A stretch of DNA of 64,000 nucleotides from Nereocystis luetkeana (Eukaryota; Sar; Phaeophyceae; Laminariales; Laminariaceae): contig JARUPZ010000017.1 in assembly GCA_031213475.1 (NCBI GenBank), forward strand, positions 9,313,587 to 9,377,586, read 5' to 3'. Position 1 is the first letter of the stretch; each line of letters begins with the position of its first letter. A program made the translations under genes and the position numbers. The notes beneath the pieces were generated by a model that made no database searches, had not been told where the DNA came from, and was given only the letters and a program-made list of their open reading frames with translations. Shown here in pieces: positions 1-12,324 of the stretch.

Positions 1-39
1 TAGATAGAAGGAGGGGGATTGCGGAGGGGACGGGGGGGG

Positions 40-562
40 GGTGTACTCGATAGGAGATGTGTACTCGATCTCATGCATGGCCGTAGTCGTATGACCATAG
101 ACCCTCGCATCCCTACAATGCCGGGACGAAGCATGTCGGGGTTTCACCGACCAGGTAGTCATTGCTTGCACCAAGCGCGAAGCGCCGTGAGGTGTCTGGC
201 GAGTCGCATGAAGGGTGAGCTGCATCCTACTAAGAACCGCTTGTGAGGCGGACTTGCATATGGACGACAGCTTCAATGAGTTGATCTAATTTCCGGTGTA
301 GGCGATTCCAGAGACAGCAATGGGAGCACTATGTAACTGCCTCTTGGGTGCCTTACCTCCAACGCTACGTGATAAGATCAGTCCCACTTTTGCGGAGTAG
401 AGGTTTTTCATCTCGCACAAATGATCTAACTTGACAACCAGCTGTGGACGACCGCCGAAGAAAAAAAAAAAACGGTACCCTGGTTGTCTAGCTCACGTAG
501 TGAGGGGCATGTTTTACGGTGTCGCTGCCAACCGACGCCAACCGAATCTATTTAAAATAGGG
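40..562 (-). repeat. Family A dispersed repeat, near-full copy
   Basis: This copy lies in the opposite orientation to the three at 40.1-41.7 kb. Its C-tract end appears as a G run near 40-50, followed by the complement of the family's conserved 3' block (Tyr-free, non-coding in all frames). It ends near 562 after the GGCGTCGGTTGG-type head sequence (seen here as its complement near 530-545). No coding capacity is conserved among copies and no terminal inverted repeat is evident. The class is unknown. Confidence 0.75.
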
Positions 563-770
563 GCGGAGGCGGCGGGGGGGGGACAGAGAGAGAGAGTATA
601 TGGAAACAACGTAATGAGCGCCCAACTGTTGGAGGTGTCTCTATTAGGAGTAGGAACGGTGCTCCGTCTCGAAAGGGATGCGTTGTCAATGGTCAGATGA
701 CTGAGCCAAGCAACGAATGAGTACGCCCCCCCCCCGCCCGAAAATGCATTCAACTTATTGACGCTGCCAT

Positions 771-955
771 CCGTATGCAAGTCCGCCTCACAAACGGTTC
801 TTGGTAGGATGCAGCTCACCCATCATGCGGCTCGCCGAACACCTCACGCCGGCGCTTCGCGCTTGGTGCAAGCAATGTCTGCCTGGTCGGGGAAAACCCG
901 ACGTGTTCCGTCCCGGCATTTGTAGGGATGCGAGGGTCTGTGGTCATGCACACAT
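771..955 (+). repeat. Family A repeat, 3' part
   Basis: This is the block from the AAGTCCGCCTCACAA motif to the GGGTCTGTGGTCATGC motif, matching the 3' part of the family A copies at 40.4 and 40.9 kb. With the opposite-strand copy at 40-562 it forms a separated inverted pair. Confidence 0.7.
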
Positions 956-1394
956 GACATGAGTTTATTTTTTATTTTTTATTTTTATCCTCCTTGGAGA
1001 TCTGGGTAATATGACATGAGTACCACCCCCCCTCTCCTCGTTCTATGGGTTAGCTACGTAGCTACCCGCACGGACGGCTCGAAGCGCCGCAGTAGAAGAG
1101 GCGTCCGCGTGCGTCTCGGGTGAAACCACGGCCACAGTTCAGGAGGAGTAGGGCCTTGGTGCGCTTCAACGCACGATGTCATGCTGCGTTCAATTCTGTT
1201 ATCATCGGATTGGACTTTGATGATACCGGAGCTGACGCTCGGGCCGTGCCGTTGCGGTAGAGCCGCTGCTGTTGAGAGATTGACGTCGCAGCCAAGGAAA
1301 GGCGGACTAAGCTCGTCGCAATCTCAGGGAAGGCGGACGAACAGCTGCGGTCGATAATCAACCAAGAACTTCGCTCGTAAAAACCTGAAAACAG

Positions 1395-1480
1395 ACGGTA
1401 CACCAAATATGCTGTGCAACCTGAGCCAAATGCGGCGCAATCTGAACCAAATGCGGCTCAACCTGAGCCAGTGAGCTTCC
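1395..1480 (+). repeat. Short tandem repeat, about 24 bp unit
   Basis: Roughly three imperfect copies of a unit containing ACCTGAGCCA and AAATGCGGC sit just upstream of the pyrimidine-rich acceptor of the first membrane-protein exon. They are not obviously coding. Confidence 0.6.
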
Positions 1481-1586
1481 ATCACATGTAAAAGAGCTGA
1501 TGGAAGTGAAACGTCTGGCACTCCCCCCCCTCTTTTTGTCCTGCCCCCCACCCCGCCCTCCGCCCTTTGTTTTTTCTCGCGCCCAG

Positions 1587-2907
1587 GAGTACGTCGCGCA
1601 CAACCGATGGACCGCCCTGCACTCCCTGTACCCCACGAACACCCCCTGGTCTTCCGCGCTTTTCCTCTACCTCAACGACCCCATCCTCGTCACTCCCTCC
1701 ACCCCCTCCTCCTCCTCCTCCTCCTCCTCCTCCTCCTCCTCCTCCTCCTCCTCCTTCTTCGATCTCTCTTGGGAGGAAGGTTCCGGTAAATTTCTTGGGG
1801 CTGGTGGTGGTGGTCGTCGTCGCGGCTATGGTGGTGGCGATGTTAGCGATGATGTCGGCGGCAGTGGTACTGGTGGAGGCGTTGATGGTGGTGATGGCGG
1901 TGGCGGTGGTGGCGGAGGCGTTTCTCCCTCGCTTTCGCCTCTTGGAGGGACCGTGGAGGCACCCCGCGGTGTCGTCTCGTCGTATATCTCGCTAGGCGCG
2001 GGAACGGTTTCGCAGCTTTATCTCGCAGTGAACTCGTGGTTGACGGACACCAATGGCGGCTCACCGCACGCGGCTGGTGTTGGGCCTTCCACGGATAGAC
2101 GCGGACAGGGTTCCGGCTTGAGCGGTGGTGGTGGTGGGGATGGTGGTGGGGGTGGTGGTGATGGTGGTGGTGGTGGTGGTGGTGATGGTGGTGGTGGTGG
2201 TGGTGGTGGTGATGGTGGTGGTGGTGGTGGTGGTGTTGGTGTTGATGGCGGCGTTGGTGATGGTGATGGTGTTCGTGGTGGTGGCGGTGGTGACGGCCGA
2301 GGTATGGTAGAAGCTGTGGGGGAGGGCGGCGTCGCGGAGAATGTGCGCGTCTGCGGCGTCGAGGACTCTGGCTCGGGCGGTTGTTTGGAGCACCGCTACG
2401 ATGGACAAGGCGGCCGAGGAGAAGGGGGGGGGGAGTCGGGAGAGCGAGAGAAAGAGGGGGGGGGAGGAGAAGCTAGCGGGAGGGACAGCACGGGAGAAGG
2501 AGGAACGGAAAGAAAAAGGGCAGGCGCGAGGGAAAGTAAGGGAAAGATGGGGGGAGACCAAGAAAGTGGGCGAGGGGGAGAAGAGGAGAGAGGAGAAAAC
2601 GGAGATGGAGGAGGAGGGGGGGAGCAAGAGGCCGGCGACGACCAAGGAGCGGACCAAACCAAACACGCGTCTTCGCAGGAGCCGTGGAGTGGTTCCGATG
2701 GAGCCGGGGGGCATGCTGCCGGCGGTCAAAAGCGGCGCATTTTTTTGGAGTTCTACGGCCCCGTCGTGGGTGTTTTTTCCGCTATTGGATTTCCAGCGTG
2801 GCTGGCCGAGCTTGCGACTGTGGGAGCTACGCAGCTGTGTCCCCTCCTGGCGGCTGCGCCTTTGCTGCGTCTGAATCCCGTCAGGATGGCCGATCGCGGC
2901 AGGCCAG
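1587..2907 (+). CDS. Large exon of a multi-pass membrane protein gene (exon a)
   Basis: A 1,321-bp open exon, phase 0 at its start and phase 1 at its end. The acceptor is a long C/T tract ending CCCAG at 1586; the donor is CCAG|GTACGT at 2907/2908. The N-terminal part reads EYVAHNRWTALHSLYP and FLYLNDP and looks like ordinary protein. A poly-Ser run (TCC repeats near 1706-1757), long Gly and Gly/Asp runs (GGT/GAT repeats, about 1800-2290) and a charged Glu/Gly/Arg/Lys region follow. The C-terminal part (about 2730-2907) is hydrophobic again: FLEFYGPVVGVF and PAWLAELATVGATQLCPLL. The first coding exon is not identified; the in-frame ATG at 1500 lies in the pyrimidine tract and is probably intronic. 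The family is not firmly recognised. The low-complexity middle probably arose by repeat expansion. Confidence 0.6.
1706..1757 (+). repeat. (TCC)n microsatellite
   Basis: About 17 TCC units, encoding the poly-Ser run of the surrounding exon. Confidence 0.95.
2127..2292 (+). repeat. (GGT/GAT)n microsatellite
   Basis: GGTGGTGGT runs broken by GAT codons encode Gly/Asp tracts in the surrounding exon. A shorter related GGT stretch lies at about 1800-1915. Confidence 0.95.
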
Positions 2908-4757
2908 GTACGTTTTTGTAAGGGTTTTTACCCTTTCGGGACATTTTTACCTTTTTGGGACACCAAGGTAACAGTACAAGACAACTATTGTTACCAAGAA
3001 ACCGAGCACCTTCAAGTATATACTTTACGTCGGCCGCTGTATTTATGCTCTTTTCACAGTGCAAGCAGGCTGAGGTTCACAGCGAAGTAATAAATCCTGA
3101 CGCGTGTGTCTTGAAGGTGTGATAGAAGACACGCTTCCCCTAGTAATAAACCCAAGCTGAGGCAGCATCCCTGGTCAACCCGAGCGATGATGTTCGTGTG
3201 GAGGGTGTTTTTGTATCTCGTCCCATGGGTATACAAGGCAAAAAACGTAAGAGAAGGCAGTCGCGGGCTTTTTAATTGCCTCGGACTCGAAGGGACGCGC
3301 AACAAGAGCAGCAGAGCAGCACGGCTCGTTGTATTCTCGCTTTGTTCGTCGTTTGTCTCGACGATCCTTTGCGTCGTACCTGGAAGTTGGGGCATTTCGA
3401 CGTATATTAAATAGTCCGCTATACGAGTATACGTGACCCAACAGCTGCGGCTGCTTTTGGCGTGGCTGCCACTTCTTTCGTCATTGTATCGTACGTGCTT
3501 AGATGAAGGCGGTTCGAGGGGTATGTTGTTCTCTGGTGTCTTGCCTTGGCTCGGCTTTCCTTTGCTTGTCTTGCCATTGCTTCATCACTTGCGATCGGGT
3601 ACTGGCTGGCGTAGCCAGTAGGAATGGCAATACGCGCAAATGGCGTAATTCCTACCCGTGGTAAACGCAGCGAGCAACCCCTGAGTGTTTTCGAAAAAAA
3701 ATATTCCTTACCTGGTACCAGGTATTTCTTACTGTATCAGGTGCCTGGTACACTACTCCCTGAGTTGTGCAGGTTCAGATTTTGTATCGCTCAGTTTTGG
3801 GATTTACACCTCGCATGAAGTCATATTAAACCCGTAGTACTCGTACGCGCGATCGGAGTATCACACACAGCCTGAAAACATGGGTTTCGACGAAATCCTC
3901 GATCTCAAGACCTATGCCAATGGGAAAGCGAAGTATCAGTAAAAAGTTTGAATTTCAAAGATACCCTCCAGAACTTTTTAGAACACGCTTCCTATGGGCA
4001 CGTTTAGAAAAAAAAAAATCCAACCTTTTGGAAGAAGCCGAAAAAAGCAAACTCAGGCCGATTTTTGGTTCGAAGCAGCGAGATTCCGAGTCCTTGACAG
4101 ACATCGATCGACAAAACCAACGACTGCGTCATGAATTCTGAACGGAGTGCGCTCGTTAGGGGCTCCGACCCACCCTATGGTCACCGTCTTCACACCATGG
4201 CCGGTGTCATGTGGCGGGAGTTGACCAGGCATATGACAAAGAAAACACTTGGCGGCTGGTGTGCACAAAAGAGAAGACAACACTTCTCCATCCGTCCCGG
4301 ATGACAAAAAAATAGGCCTTTGATCAAGTTTGGGAGGATACCGTAGGACGCCGCCGGCAAGCTCTCGCCCCTTAGGCCATGGATCCAAATGATATCTTCG
4401 AGACCGTCATCTATATTCGTTGGCCTTGCCGGAAACCGAGCGGGTTGGCCGTGGGCTGAGTCTATGTTGAGATGAGCGTCGATCGTCGCACGAGCTGGTT
4501 TCTATCGGCGTGTTGACAATTTGCAACCAGAAAAAACAAATTGCGCCGCCTGCAGACGTTGGCGAAAAAAAAGAAAACAAACTTTTTTTCTCTTTTTTCC
4601 CACAGCGGCGGTACGAGGAAATTTTCGACTGTTCCTTGAAAGCAATATGTTTGAAAAATAACTTGCGGGCTTCGCGTTTCCATTGGCATAGATAGGTCTC
4701 ACAGCTGTTTTTTTTTTTTTTTTTCATACGTAGCGAGACTTCTAATGATCGTCTTCC
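2908..4757. other. Intronic/intergenic DNA, no gene supported
   Basis: I see no exon that I can defend. A short GCTGCGGCTGCT stretch near 3442-3487 (Ala-rich, hydrophobic in one frame, between an ACAG and a GTACGT) could be a small exon, but its phase does not fit exon b directly. The 16-bp palindrome TACCTGGTACCAGGTA is at 3709-3724. Poly-A and poly-T tracts lie at about 4005-4020 and 4709-4726. Confidence 0.5.
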
Positions 4758-4759
4758 TA

Positions 4760-4864
4760 TTACGGGCGACCATAGTTAATGGGACCTGTGGTATATATAA
4801 AAAACTACATATTTAACCATTTTTACTAACAATATTTGGTCCTATTATCTATGGTCCCCCATAA
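4760..4864 (+). mobile_element. 105-bp Tc1/mariner-like MITE, copy 1
   Basis: The terminal inverted repeats start TTACGGGCGACCATAG and end as the near-complement (CTATGGTCCCCCATAA). The element is flanked by TA at 4758-4759 and 4865-4866, the target duplication typical of Tc1/mariner. The interior is AT-rich and non-coding. It is the same length as the copy at 35002-35106 and shares the interior TTTAACCATTTTTAC. Confidence 0.85.
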
Positions 4865-5827
4865 TATTAGGGTCGTACACAGTTACAGCAACAGGGAACA
4901 CACACAAGGGAAGGAGCACTTAGAACTTAGAACTGAGACATGATCTGTCAAGGGTCAGGGCCTGTACGTGTATGTGCCGACAGTTGAGTGATCATATGTA
5001 TATTTTACGACGCACACTCCATCGATTGGGATGTGCCCGGGATCGGGAGAAACGGGCAATATACTGGGGAAATTATTTCGCCGATTTTTGTCGCAAGCGG
5101 TCAAGAGTTCGGCGAGGTAGCGCTTCTACGTAGGGTGGCCGATTTTGACCATCTTTAGGCCTCTGGTGATTTTCCCCTTTTTGTTCGAGCTTTTTCTTGT
5201 TTTTATTAACCCGGCAACGTTCTCAATTTCTCGTGACCGGGAGCGTTTGGAGCATATCAGCAAGAGATTCAGCAAGGGCGCTAAGGCATTGGTTGTGGCC
5301 GGCTCTCATCCGGTGGGTGGCTGCGTGGCTGCACGGGCGCCTAGCGCATTGCATGCCCAACAAGTCCGTCGGCTGGCCGTGGCGTGATATCCACAGTACC
5401 TTTCAAACACAGTTAAGAGCGGTTTCCACTCAAGAATACCAGTATAAATGTTTCATGTGTGAAACCGTAGTTTTTTACTTGTGTCATTAGAGTGTTTGCG
5501 ACAGGGGTAAAAAAAAACAGCAAGTCTACTTGCGGTTAAAAAGGCGGATTTCCTTCCCTTCCTGATTTCGGTGTGTTTGCGAGTGAGGTAAATCAAATCC
5601 TGCAGGCGACGCCTCCGAAAATAAGAAGGGAAGGGGGGAGGTGAGGCAAACGCGGCAAACAAAAAAAGAACGAAAAAAAATATATAACAGCTTGGGAGTA
5701 GCAACGGCAGCCCAGCAACGTTTCGGCGGCAGAGTTGACAGCGGTGCCACCACTGCCATCCCACGACTGCAAGCAGCAGCACAACAAGCGGCAGCTAGCA
5801 AACGCTAGCCGCAGCTAGGGGCACAGC

Positions 5828-6035
5828 TTGAGCAACAAAAATAAACAGCGTCAGCACCAGCACCAGCACCAGCCAGCTTCCCTTTTTGGATTACCTGCTG
5901 CAGCTGCTGCTGCTGCGGCTGCTGCTGCGCTCAGCCTACGCACGCCACAGCGCCGGTGGGCTCCGCTCCGCCGCCACTGTCGTGGCCGCTGCTGCCGCTG
6001 CTGCTGCTGCTGCAGTGTGGTGGAATCGAAATGAT
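5828..6035. repeat. CAG/CTG-rich low-complexity stretch
   Basis: CACCAG and CTGCTG trinucleotide runs give His/Gln, Ala or Leu homopolymers in different frames on both strands. Open frames here are by-products of the repeat. No splice or start context supports a gene. Confidence 0.8.
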
Positions 6036-6842
6036 CCACGAGCTGTTGCGCTCTGTGCGAGCACGAGTACGAGTACGAGTGTGATTGCGAGTCCTATTTT
6101 GGAACGAAGCATCCTCCACGTCGTCACCAAGTAGGTGAAAGCGTGTACCCTACGTAGCAGCGGTGGCGGCCAGCTGGCACAATCCAACGCCGCTCGTGCG
6201 CGCTGTACTCAAGCTACACCTCTCGAGACTCGGTGCTTCCAGCGGTTGTCGTGATGCGTACAGCAAGCAGCATGGTGGCATGGAAGATGCTCGGTGTTTT
6301 GATCCTTCGAGATTTGAGATGATGCGTTCTGCGTCGGGAAAATGCTCGGTGCGTGTAGGCCAATTGAAACAGAGAGCCAAAAGTTACCGCAACTTCTGAT
6401 GAAATCCTGACTTCGCTGAAGTACTTTTTTCGCGTTTTTTTCAGAAATTTACCTAAAAAAGCTACCTCGGGAGAATTTTTGGAGACGTACAAGTAAAAAA
6501 AAAACGAAATCGCAAACACTACATTGTTAAAGTTTTCTCTGTGCTACAACGCCACACAACGCACACAGCTGCCTCGCTGGCAGTCGGTTTTAACACAGCC
6601 CATCCGCTACTTCTTCTTTCCGCCAGAGTAGTAGGCCGTGCTCTGCTCCTGCTTTGCTTCCGTTGCTCTGCTACTGCCGCTGCCGAGATTTTTGGGTGGT
6701 CGCGTGTCGTGCATGGGGGCTTCGTGAATGCCGTGCAGCGTTGGTTCACCTATCGCAATGCAGTTACGAGGAGAGGTTTCCTCCGTGCACAGGGACGGAA
6801 AAAAATCTTCCTAGGTTCTACTCTTTCACTATCAGTAAATAT

Positions 6843-6940
6843 GAACCCCATAGCTCGGCAGTCAGTGCGGTATATTAACCTCATAGCTCGGCAGCCAGTG
6901 CGGTATATGAACCTCATAGCTCGGCAGCCAGTGCGGTGGA
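6843..6940 (+). repeat. 33-bp tandem repeat, three copies
   Basis: Three copies of a 33-bp unit containing CATAGCTCGGCAGCCAGTG, all within one open frame, giving an 11-residue repeat with the core IARQPVRY. It is not clear that the frame is translated. Confidence 0.85.
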
Positions 6941-7351
6941 TTCCCTAGGCATGCCGCTACGCCGAATTTTGCAGATTTTCGAGTCACTTCTCACCATACT
7001 CCGTCGGAAATATGGGAGTGCAAAAGCGGGAGACAATGACTCGTCCATCGCGCGCAAGTCCTCCTCTCTCCCTCTCTCGTCCCTCCTATTTTGTTTACTC
7101 ATTACGTCATGTTAGTTTCGAGTTTCCCGCTGTATGGGATTTGTGGGACGTACGTAAGTTTGTACCGGGTTTGCGTTTCAATGCAGTTTCATTCTGCTGG
7201 CTCTCGGCAGCCAATATGGGCATTGCTCCCGGTATACTTTGTACTGGTAGTGTGCAGTATATACTGCGCCAGTACCCAGCCCTATCATCCCTTTGTTCCT
7301 TGCTTACTGTGCTCTCTTGCTCATTTTTGCGCCATTTTGGGCCGACAGCAG

Positions 7352-7542
7352 ACGACCTCATGTCCATGGACTACTCGTTCGACCTGTTAATCTATGGGAT
7401 CTTCACGTTGCTGGTGACCACCGCTACTTTCTGGCGCGGTACCTGGAAGGCGTTACAGCGGAGGGATGGTAGGCAAGGGGCCGTGAAGGTGCTGCTGCTC
7501 TCCTCGGGGGTCCACCTGCTCCGGGAACTCCTCATCATTAAG
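7352..7542 (+). CDS. Membrane protein exon b (WRGTW motif)
   Basis: A 191-bp exon. The acceptor is CAG at 7349-7351 after a T-rich tract, and the donor is AAG|GTTCGT. It starts in phase 1, matching the end of exon a, with one Asp codon split across the junction, and ends in phase 0. It encodes DLMSMDYSFDLLIYG, a hydrophobic segment (LLIYGIFTLLVTTATFW), the motif FWRGTWKAL, a short basic loop (RRDGRQG), and a second hydrophobic segment (VKVLLLSSGVHLLREL). A WRG-x-W motif at a membrane border recalls the eight-helix Fuseless-type membrane proteins. I hold that assignment only loosely; the exon itself is well supported. Confidence 0.65.
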
Positions 7543-7624
7543 GTTCGTGCCCCCTCCCCTCGCGTTGACACCTTCTTTTTTTTTGAAAAAAGTTCACTCC
7601 CTCTTTCCGGTCGGTGAAAAGCTG

Positions 7625-7738
7625 ACATGCTCCGTCCAGGCATTGTAAGGATGCGAGGTTCTATGGTCATACAACTATGGCCATGCATGAGATCAAGTAC
7701 ATCTCTCCTATCGACCCCCCCCCCCCCCCCCCCCTCCT
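7625..7738 (+). repeat. Family A repeat, 3' terminal fragment
   Basis: CATGCTCCGTCC through GGCCATGCATGAGATC and a long C run match the last 110 bp of the copies at 40.5 and 41.0 kb. The C run (about 20 bases) is part of the element end. Confidence 0.8.
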
Positions 7739-8049
7739 CCACCCCTTCTTGCCATGACGCCTTGTGCCTGCAAAGTTCTTTCGTCTGGCCGCTCTATGGC
7801 AAGAGACAAGCCATTTATGACGAAGCAAAATACAGGGGTGAAAAAAAGAATGAGAGAGAGGGTGAGGGAGGGTTCAGTTCTCCCAGCGTTCTATATCAGC
7901 GTAGTTTTCGTGCCCCATTTCTGGGCGGAACCGTACCTGGCGATGGGACGGATGCCTTGGTGACGGTGACACTGCTGCTGTCTCATAAAACGATATGGTG
8001 TTGCTGGCTTGGTGTTGACCACCTAGAAGCCAATACGCGGGTAGAGACC

Positions 8050-11000
8050 GAACGTTTTTATTGTCGGTTAAATCGACAACCGAACGAGCTTGCAAATGGT
8101 TTCGATAGCAAACGAACGTTTTCAACAACGGTGTCCTCGACAACCGAACGGCTTTGACAGAAGGTGTCGTTGGGAACCGAGCAATTCCAAAAACGTTCTG
8201 GTGGAAACCGAACGGTTAAAAGAAATGTCGTTGGCAACCGAACGGTAGCAAAAACGGTTTCAGAGACGAATCAACACAAACCGAATAGTTTGGAAAACAG
8301 TGTGTCATTGGCGACCGGAATGTTCACGAGCACAAGAACGGTTTCATTGGCAACCAAACGGTTTCAAAAACGGTTTCATTGGCAACCGCTTTTAAAATCT
8401 GTTTCATTTGCAGCCGAACGGTTTTAGCGCTGCTGGTAGCAACCGACCGATCACGAAAGCAGTTTCTTGGTCGACCGAATGGGTTTAAAGACGTCTTGAT
8501 TGACTACCGAAATGTTGACAAAACGGTTTTATTACGTACCAGCCGGACGGTTTGCAAACGGTTTTGTTAACAACCGAACGGATCCAGACGCGGTTTCAAC
8601 ATAAATCGACCCTTTTCAGATCGATTTTACTGGCGACAGAAATATTCCAAAATGTTTTTGGAAACGATTTCATTGGTAACCAAGCACCGGTGTAGGTAAC
8701 CCAACGGTTCTAAGAAAGGTTTCTTTTTGGGAACCGTCAAAATCGGGTTTTCATCGGCAACCGAACGGTTTCAGAGTTGAGGCACGGTGTAGTCAAAAAC
8801 GAACATTTTCGAAACCGGTTGCATTGGCGACCGAAATGTTCCCAAACGGTGTCTCAAACTGTTTCACAAACGATTTCGTTGACATCGGTTTCAAAAACGG
8901 CTTCATTGAGATCCGCTTTCGAAATCTGTTTTATTCGCAACGGGATCGTTTCGAAACCAGTGTCAATAGCAACTAACAACCAAAGGAAACAGTTTCAGGA
9001 AAGGTGTCATTCTTAGCGACCGAAACGTTAAAAAAGCTGTTCAATTGGCCACCGAAATGTTCGAAAGCGGCTTTAGGATTGACTTCATTGGCAACCAGGC
9101 GGTTTCAAAACCAGTTTCATTAGCAACCGCTTTCATAATCGGGTTCAATCGCAACCGGACGGCTCGAAAACTGTGTGAATGACACTATAATTTGTTTTTC
9201 AAAATTGTTTTCGAAACGGTTTAAAAAACGGCTTCATAGGCGACCGAATGGTTTCAAGAACAGTGTCGTTCTTACTAGCCGAACTATTTAAAAAACGGTT
9301 TCACTGGCGATAGATATGCTCCAAAAGGGTTTCAGAAACGTTTTTTGCTGGCGACTGGTCGGTTTCAAAACGGCTTCATTGGCAACCTCTTCGGAGCCCG
9401 TATCATTGGCCACCCAGCGGTTTCAAAGACTATTTCAACATGAATCGACGGTTCCGCGAACGGTTTCATTGGCGATTGAGTTGCCCCATAATGGTTTCAC
9501 TGAATCACTGGCAATTAGACGGTTGAAAAACGGTCAGCGGCAACCGCTTCAGAATCAGTTTAACCCGCGACCGGTATCCGAAAGATTTCAGCGACGTTTT
9601 CCACTTACAAAGATTTTCGAAACTATTTCATCGGCGACATACTGTTTAAAAAACTGTTTCACGAACGCTTTTGCTGATACCCGGTCGTTTCGAAGAAAGT
9701 TTTCATTGGCAACTGGTTTCACGGGCAACCGGTCGGTTTCGAAATCGTTTTTTTGGCAACCGAATGGTTTCAGACACGGTTTCAACAGAAACGGAACGTT
9801 TCCGAAAATGATTAATTGGGGACAGAAATGTTCTAGAATTGTTTCGATTTTTTTTTATTGGCAAATCGCCTCAGCATCGGGCTTCACCGGCACCGGCAAC
9901 CGAATGTTGTCAGAGACGATTTGAACAGAACCTGAACGGTTTCCGAAACGATGTCATCGATGACTCCAACACGGTTGCACGAACAGTTTCATCGGCAACT
10001 GGTTTCAATGGCCACCGGCCGGGTGGTCAGTTTCATTGACAACCGCTTCACAGCCGGTTTCAGTTTCAGAGACGGTTTCAACATAAACCGAACGGTTTCG
10101 CAAACAGCCCACCGGTCGATTTCATTTTTTTTTTAGTTGGCAACCGTTCTACATCGGTCTCAATGGCAAAATATTTTTTTCCGAAATGAATCATCATAAT
10201 CCAAACGATTCCATAGCGGTTTCAAAAATGGTTTTAACGTAAATCGAACAATTCGATTAATGGTTTCATTGGCGACTGAACTATTCCGAAATGGTTGCTC
10301 AAACGTTTTTGTTCTGGCAGCCAGACGGTATCACAAGCGATTTCATTATCAACCGCTTTCTATTTTTTTCGCATGCAACCGACTGGTTTCACGGACGGTT
10401 TCAACATATAACTCGAACGGCTCCGAAAACAGAAACTGAACTGTTTCCGCAACTTTTTTTTTTTGGGACATGAATGTTTCCAAACGCTTTCACGAACGGT
10501 GTTATTGGCAACCGGTCGGTTTAAAAAACGCTTCAATTGACACCCGGTCGGTTTCTATATCTTTATTATTGGCAACCGCTTAAAAAAAGGTTTTGACAAC
10601 CGAACGGTGTCAAAAACCTTAACGGAAGTCGAGCGGTTCTGAAAACGGTTTCACTAGCGACGAAAATCTTTCCGACGGTTTCAAGAACAGTTTCATTGGC
10701 AACCGAGCGGTGAAAAAAATAGTTTCGTTGAAAGTCGCTTTCGGAATCGGATTCATTGGCAACCGGACAGTTTCAGAAACGGTTTCAACATAGCTCGAAC
10801 GATTCCGAAACCGGTATCATTGACGACCGAATTCTCCCGGAAGGTTTTCACAATGGTTTCATTGGCAACCGGACGGGTTCAAAAACGGTTTCATCGGCAA
10901 CCGCTTCAAATCGGTTGTACTGGCAACCGATAAAAAACAGTTTCGACAGAACCCGAGCGGCGTTGAAAACGGTTTCACTGACGAACGAAACGTTCCAAGA

Positions 11001-11680
11001 CGGTTTCACCTCCGGTTTCATTGGCAACCAGTCCGGATCCCAAACAATTTCACTGGTAACCGCTCATGATCAGTTTCATTCACAACCGAATTGGTTTCAA
11101 CAGAAACCGAACGGCACTACTGTAAAATGGTTTCGTTGGCGACCAAATCGTTCCAAACGGATTCAAGTACGGTTTCATTGGTAACCGGACGGTTTCAAAA
11201 ATACGGTTTCATTGGCAACCGCTTCGTGATTCGGTTTCATCGGCAAAACAGGGGTGAAACTTTGTCAAAACGGTTTCGTTGGCAGCTGAACTGTTTCATA
11301 AACGTTTAAAAATCACGCGAACGATTCAGAAACGGTTTTAACATAAATCGATTTGTTTTGAAATGGTTACTAAGTGGCAACCCAAATGTCCCAAAACGGC
11401 GTAGTTGGCGACGGGACGGCTTCAAAAACGGTTTCATCGGCAACCAGACGGTTTCACAAGCGGTTTCATTTGCAACTCGTTCGAAACCGGTTTTATTGCT
11501 AGCCGTTTTCTAGTCGGTTTTATGGGCTACCGACAACGGTTTCAGAGACGGTTCCAACAAAACCAAGTGGTTCCGAAAACGGTTTCATTGGGGCGACCGT
11601 GATGTTCTAAAGTGATTTCAAGAACGGTCTCATTGGCAACTGGACAGTGTAAAAAAGTGTTTAATGTCAGCCGAACATTG
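8050..11680 (+). repeat. Degenerate satellite, about 32-bp subunits (left part)
   Basis: Hundreds of diverged copies of a subunit with the alternating cores TTTCATTGGCAACCG and AACGGTTTCAAAAACGG. Variant subunits (TTTCAACATAAATCGAACG, TTGGCGACCGAAATGTTCC) recur in rough order, suggesting a higher-order unit of several subunits. The array continues to the right of the nested hAT-like element. Open frames of up to about 200 codons inside it are periodic and without coding character. Confidence 0.9.
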
Positions 11681-11688
11681 GGAAAAGC

Positions 11689-12324
11689 AGGGCTGTTCGC
11701 GGGCCATGACCCGACCCGCGGTTCGGGTCAAGAAATGTTCAAAATCCCATGGGTCAGGTCGGGTCGGGTCAAGAGGTTTTCATATAGCACGGGTCGGGTC
11801 AGGCCGGGTCAAGAGTGTTTTCAAATCTCACGGGTCGGGTCGGGTCGGGTCGGGTCAGGTCGGGTCAAGCTATTTTTAAAAGCTCACGGGTCGGGTCAGG
11901 CCATGACCCGGGAGAAACGGGTCACTGGCGGGTCGGGCCAAATTGACCCGCGAGTTGTTTTTGCTCACCAGCGGGTCGGACCCCCATGTTCGGCCCGCGG
12001 ACCCGACACTTTAGTCTCGCGGGTGGAGGTGTGACCCGACCCGCGACAGACCCATATTTCACGAGTCAATCGGAATCTGGCGTGTCGGGTCGGGTCGGGT
12101 CGGGTCGGGTCAGGAGGAGTTCAGAATCTCACTGGTCAGGGCGGGTCGGGTCAGGAGGCTATCGAATCTCGCGGGTCGGGTCGGGTCAGGAGGTTTCTAA
12201 TTCTCACTGGTTGGGTCGGGTCGGGTCGGGTCGGGTCAGGAGGCTCCCAAAACCTCGCGGGTCGACTGACCCTATCCGACCCGATCTGACCCGTGAGGTC
12301 TGGCCGAACCCGCGAAATGGCCCT
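11689..12324 (+). mobile_element. hAT-like non-autonomous element with GGGTC repeats
   Basis: The left end is AGGGCTGTTCGCGGG and the right end is the near-complement (CCCGCGAAATGGCCCT). The flanking 8-mers GGAAAAGC (11681-11688) and GGAAAAAC (12325-12332) differ at one base, the 8-bp target duplication expected of hAT elements. The interior consists of GGGTC pentamers, on the plus strand in two blocks and flipped to GACCC near both ends and in the middle. Subterminal repeats of this kind are common in hAT elements. No transposase frame remains. Confidence 0.8.

Noticed and set aside
1567..1995. Pro- and Val-rich plus frames overlapping exon a
   Set aside because: Alternative readings of TCC and GGT microsatellites; they lack the clean splice borders and non-repetitive ends of the chosen frame.
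2061..2729. 222-codon Thr-rich minus frame
   Set aside because: It is the antisense shadow of the GGT repeats in exon a.
9316..9924. 202-codon open frame
   Set aside because: It lies wholly inside the degenerate satellite. The translation only echoes the repeat (SLATxx, FQxRF motifs), and similar frames open throughout the array.
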